Source of the DNA: an uncultured Pseudomonadales bacterium
GTDB taxonomy: Bacteria; Pseudomonadota; Gammaproteobacteria; Pseudomonadales; Azotimanducaceae
Direction of reading: 5' to 3'
Assembly (NCBI GenBank): GCA_951813295.1
Contig: CATOTI010000002.1
Span: 3,544,522 to 3,608,521 of the forward strand
DNA: 64,000 nt
In this document: positions 62,780 through 64,000 of the stretch, piece after piece
Layout of the letters: each line of letters begins with the position of its first letter
Position numbering within the stretch: position 1 is the first letter of the stretch
Position numbers and translations under genes: made by a program
The notes under the pieces: model-generated
The model's input: only the letters and a program-made list of their open reading frames with translations
Told to the model about the DNA's origin: nothing
Databases searched by the model: none

Positions 62780-64000
62780 ATGATGGTCGACGCGAACCAC
62801 GAGATTTTCATGCAGAACGTGCAAGGTCCCGCCTGGGACCTCAGTAGCGAATACGCCGCCCCCGACGCGCCGACGGTCGAGGCGGACCTTGATGCGGTGA
62901 CGGCCCTTCTCGATGAAATCGAGGCGTTGAACGTCGGCCTCACCGCCGCCGATCCGGTGCCGACCGCGCAAGCGATCTACAAGCTCTCGGTCAGCGCGCG
63001 GGAACTCCTCGCCAATCTTTCCACCTATGCCTCCTGCCGGTTATCGGTCGATAGCCGAGACGACGCTGCACAGCATCTTGTCGGCCGACTGACGAATTTC
63101 GAGAAACGCAGTAGCGAGCTCCTCGAGCCTCTAGCCCAGTTCACGGATCTGGCGACCGACGACGTAGTGGATCGTTATCTCGAGGATCCCGAGGTCGCGC
63201 CCACTTCGTTCCTCGTCAGCCATTCCCGCAAGCGCCGCGATGAGATTCTGAGCCTCAACGAAGAGAACCTGCTGTCGAGCCTGTCGCAGGACGGAATCCA
63301 TGCATGGGGCACGCTCTACGATCAGCTCTCGGGCACGATCCAGTGCGAGCTGCTGGTCGGCAACGAGCTGAAATCGGTCGGCGTCGCAGAGGCCGCCGGA
63401 CTCACCATGGTGCCGGACGACGCGCAGCGTGAACGCGCGTTTCGCGCCATCAACGCGGCCTGGACGGAGCACGAAGAGGCTTGTGCCGCGGCAGTCAACG
63501 CCATCGCCGGCTGGCGTCTCGAGGTTTGTCGAAAGCGCAGCGGTTCGCGCGATGTGCATTTCCTCGACGCGCCAACGCACATGAGCCGGATCGAACGAGG
63601 GACCCTCGATACGTTGCTCGAGGTCGCGGCGAAGGCGCGGCCGTTGGCGCAACGCGCGGCGAGCCTTCAGGCGCGGGCGTATGGCAAAGCGGGCTTTGGA
63701 CCGTGGGATCAGCGTGCGCCTGCGCCGACCCTCGACGGTTCGTCGGATATCTCGATCCCGTTCGATGAAGCCATCGACATCATCGCCAACGCGTACGGCG
63801 ACGTGGACCCGAGCATGGGCGAGTTTGTTCGCATGATGGTGGCGAACGAATGGGTCGAAGGCACGGTCGGGCCGAACAAACGGCCGGGCGCGTATTGCAC
63901 GGGGTTCGCGAAGTCGCGAACGCCGCGCGTCTACATGACCTACCAGGGTGGGGCGAGCGACGTGATCACGCTAGCCCACGAACTCGGTCACGCTTATCAC
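62780..64000 (+). CDS. M3-family metallopeptidase (oligoendopeptidase F-like), partial
   Basis: The frame opens at tandem ATG codons (62780, 62783) and stays open to the right edge, about 407 residues. It has the helical N-domain of M3 peptidases (SVSARELLANLSTYASCRLS, SFLVSHSRKRRDEILSLNEE) and ends with VITLAHELGHAYH, which includes the zinc-binding HExxH. The C-terminal part with the third zinc ligand is outside the window. Such enzymes cut short peptides in the cytosol. It may share a transcript with the MATE gene. Confidence 0.88.
   Translation, partial: MMVDANHEIFMQNVQGPAWDLSSEYAAPDAPTVEADLDAVTALLDEIEALNVGLTAADPVPTAQAIYKLSVSARELLANLSTYASCRLSVDSRDDAAQHLVGRLTNFEKRSSELLEPLAQFTDLATDDVVDRYLEDPEVAPTSFLVSHSRKRRDEILSLNEENLLSSLSQDGIHAWGTLYDQLSGTIQCELLVGNELKSVGVAEAAGLTMVPDDAQRERAFRAINAAWTEHEEACAAAVNAIAGWRLEVCRKRSGSRDVHFLDAPTHMSRIERGTLDTLLEVAAKARPLAQRAASLQARAYGKAGFGPWDQRAPAPTLDGSSDISIPFDEAIDIIANAYGDVDPSMGEFVRMMVANEWVEGTVGPNKRPGAYCTGFAKSRTPRVYMTYQGGASDVITLAHELGHAYH

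Noticed and set aside
1..64000. tRNA, rRNA, prophage structural genes and insertion-sequence transposases
   Set aside because: None was recognised by eye; the only mobile-element trace is the integrase remnant at 5.6 kb. A dedicated tRNA search could still find one I missed.

Overview
The window is bacterial chromosome with high GC, mostly densely packed catabolic genes on both strands. It has no rRNA, tRNA, CRISPR array or replication gene that I can recognise. Exported DUF3604 proteins, Rieske oxygenases, phytanoyl-CoA-dioxygenase-like proteins and a gamma-butyrobetaine/carnitine pathway suggest an aerobic, heterotrophic pseudomonadote, perhaps an uncultivated gammaproteobacterium. That placement is inference; no marker gene settles it.

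Layout. 1-4.0 kb: a secreted PI-PLC-like protein (cut by the left edge), a GST-like tail-anchored protein, a guanidinobutyrase-type ureohydrolase and a soluble P450. 4.2-6.5 kb: a decaying stretch with a PhyH dioxygenase broken by an in-frame TAA, the remains of a tyrosine recombinase, an ABM-domain protein and a possible VOC fragment. 6.6-16.5 kb: an SDR, a second PhyH protein, a frameshifted gamma-glutamyltransferase, a DUF3604 gene with an in-frame TAG overlapping a frameshifted Rieske oxygenase, an NTF2-like protein, a membrane protein and a second DUF3604 gene. 16.5-24.4 kb: a MAPEG protein and three head-to-tail Rieske-family genes, one of which has lost three of its four iron-sulfur ligands, opposite an AraC regulator and an SDR, then a structured leader and a secreted calcineurin-type phosphoesterase. 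24.4-31.8 kb: an acyl-CoA-dehydrogenase-type flavoprotein, an overlapping sulfotransferase/aminotransferase pair, a third DUF3604 protein, an epimerase and a DUF1330 repeat protein. 32-46 kb: a sodium/solute symporter, an AraC-type protein, six 13-bp tandem repeats, an FAD oxidoreductase, a serine hydrolase, an S9 peptidase, a third PhyH protein, an amidase, a quinoprotein dehydrogenase and small proteins. 46.4-52.9 kb: an operon for gamma-butyrobetaine/L-carnitine breakdown. 52.9-64 kb: a carboxylesterase and a glutamine-synthetase-like gene joined by a frameshift, a truncated amidohydrolase abutting a truncated sulfatase, a serine hydrolase, an amidase, a MATE exporter and an M3 peptidase cut by the right edge.

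How the genes work together. The clearest pathway is gamma-butyrobetaine to L-carnitine (2OG dioxygenase), to 3-dehydrocarnitine (L-carnitine dehydrogenase), to betainyl-CoA plus acetoacetate (BKACE), to betaine (thioesterase domain fused to the dehydrogenase). A CaiD-like hydratase, a CaiB-like CoA-transferase and a GST follow in the same direction. The window is rich in oxygenases (five Rieske-type or P450, three PhyH, one GBBH) but holds no ferredoxin or reductase, so electron partners must lie elsewhere.

The most unusual locus is the three-gene Rieske operon with a clusterless member. A second theme is damage: six genes or gene pairs carry nonsense codons, frameshifts or deletion junctions. 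These could be real decay or consensus errors, and reads would be needed to tell.
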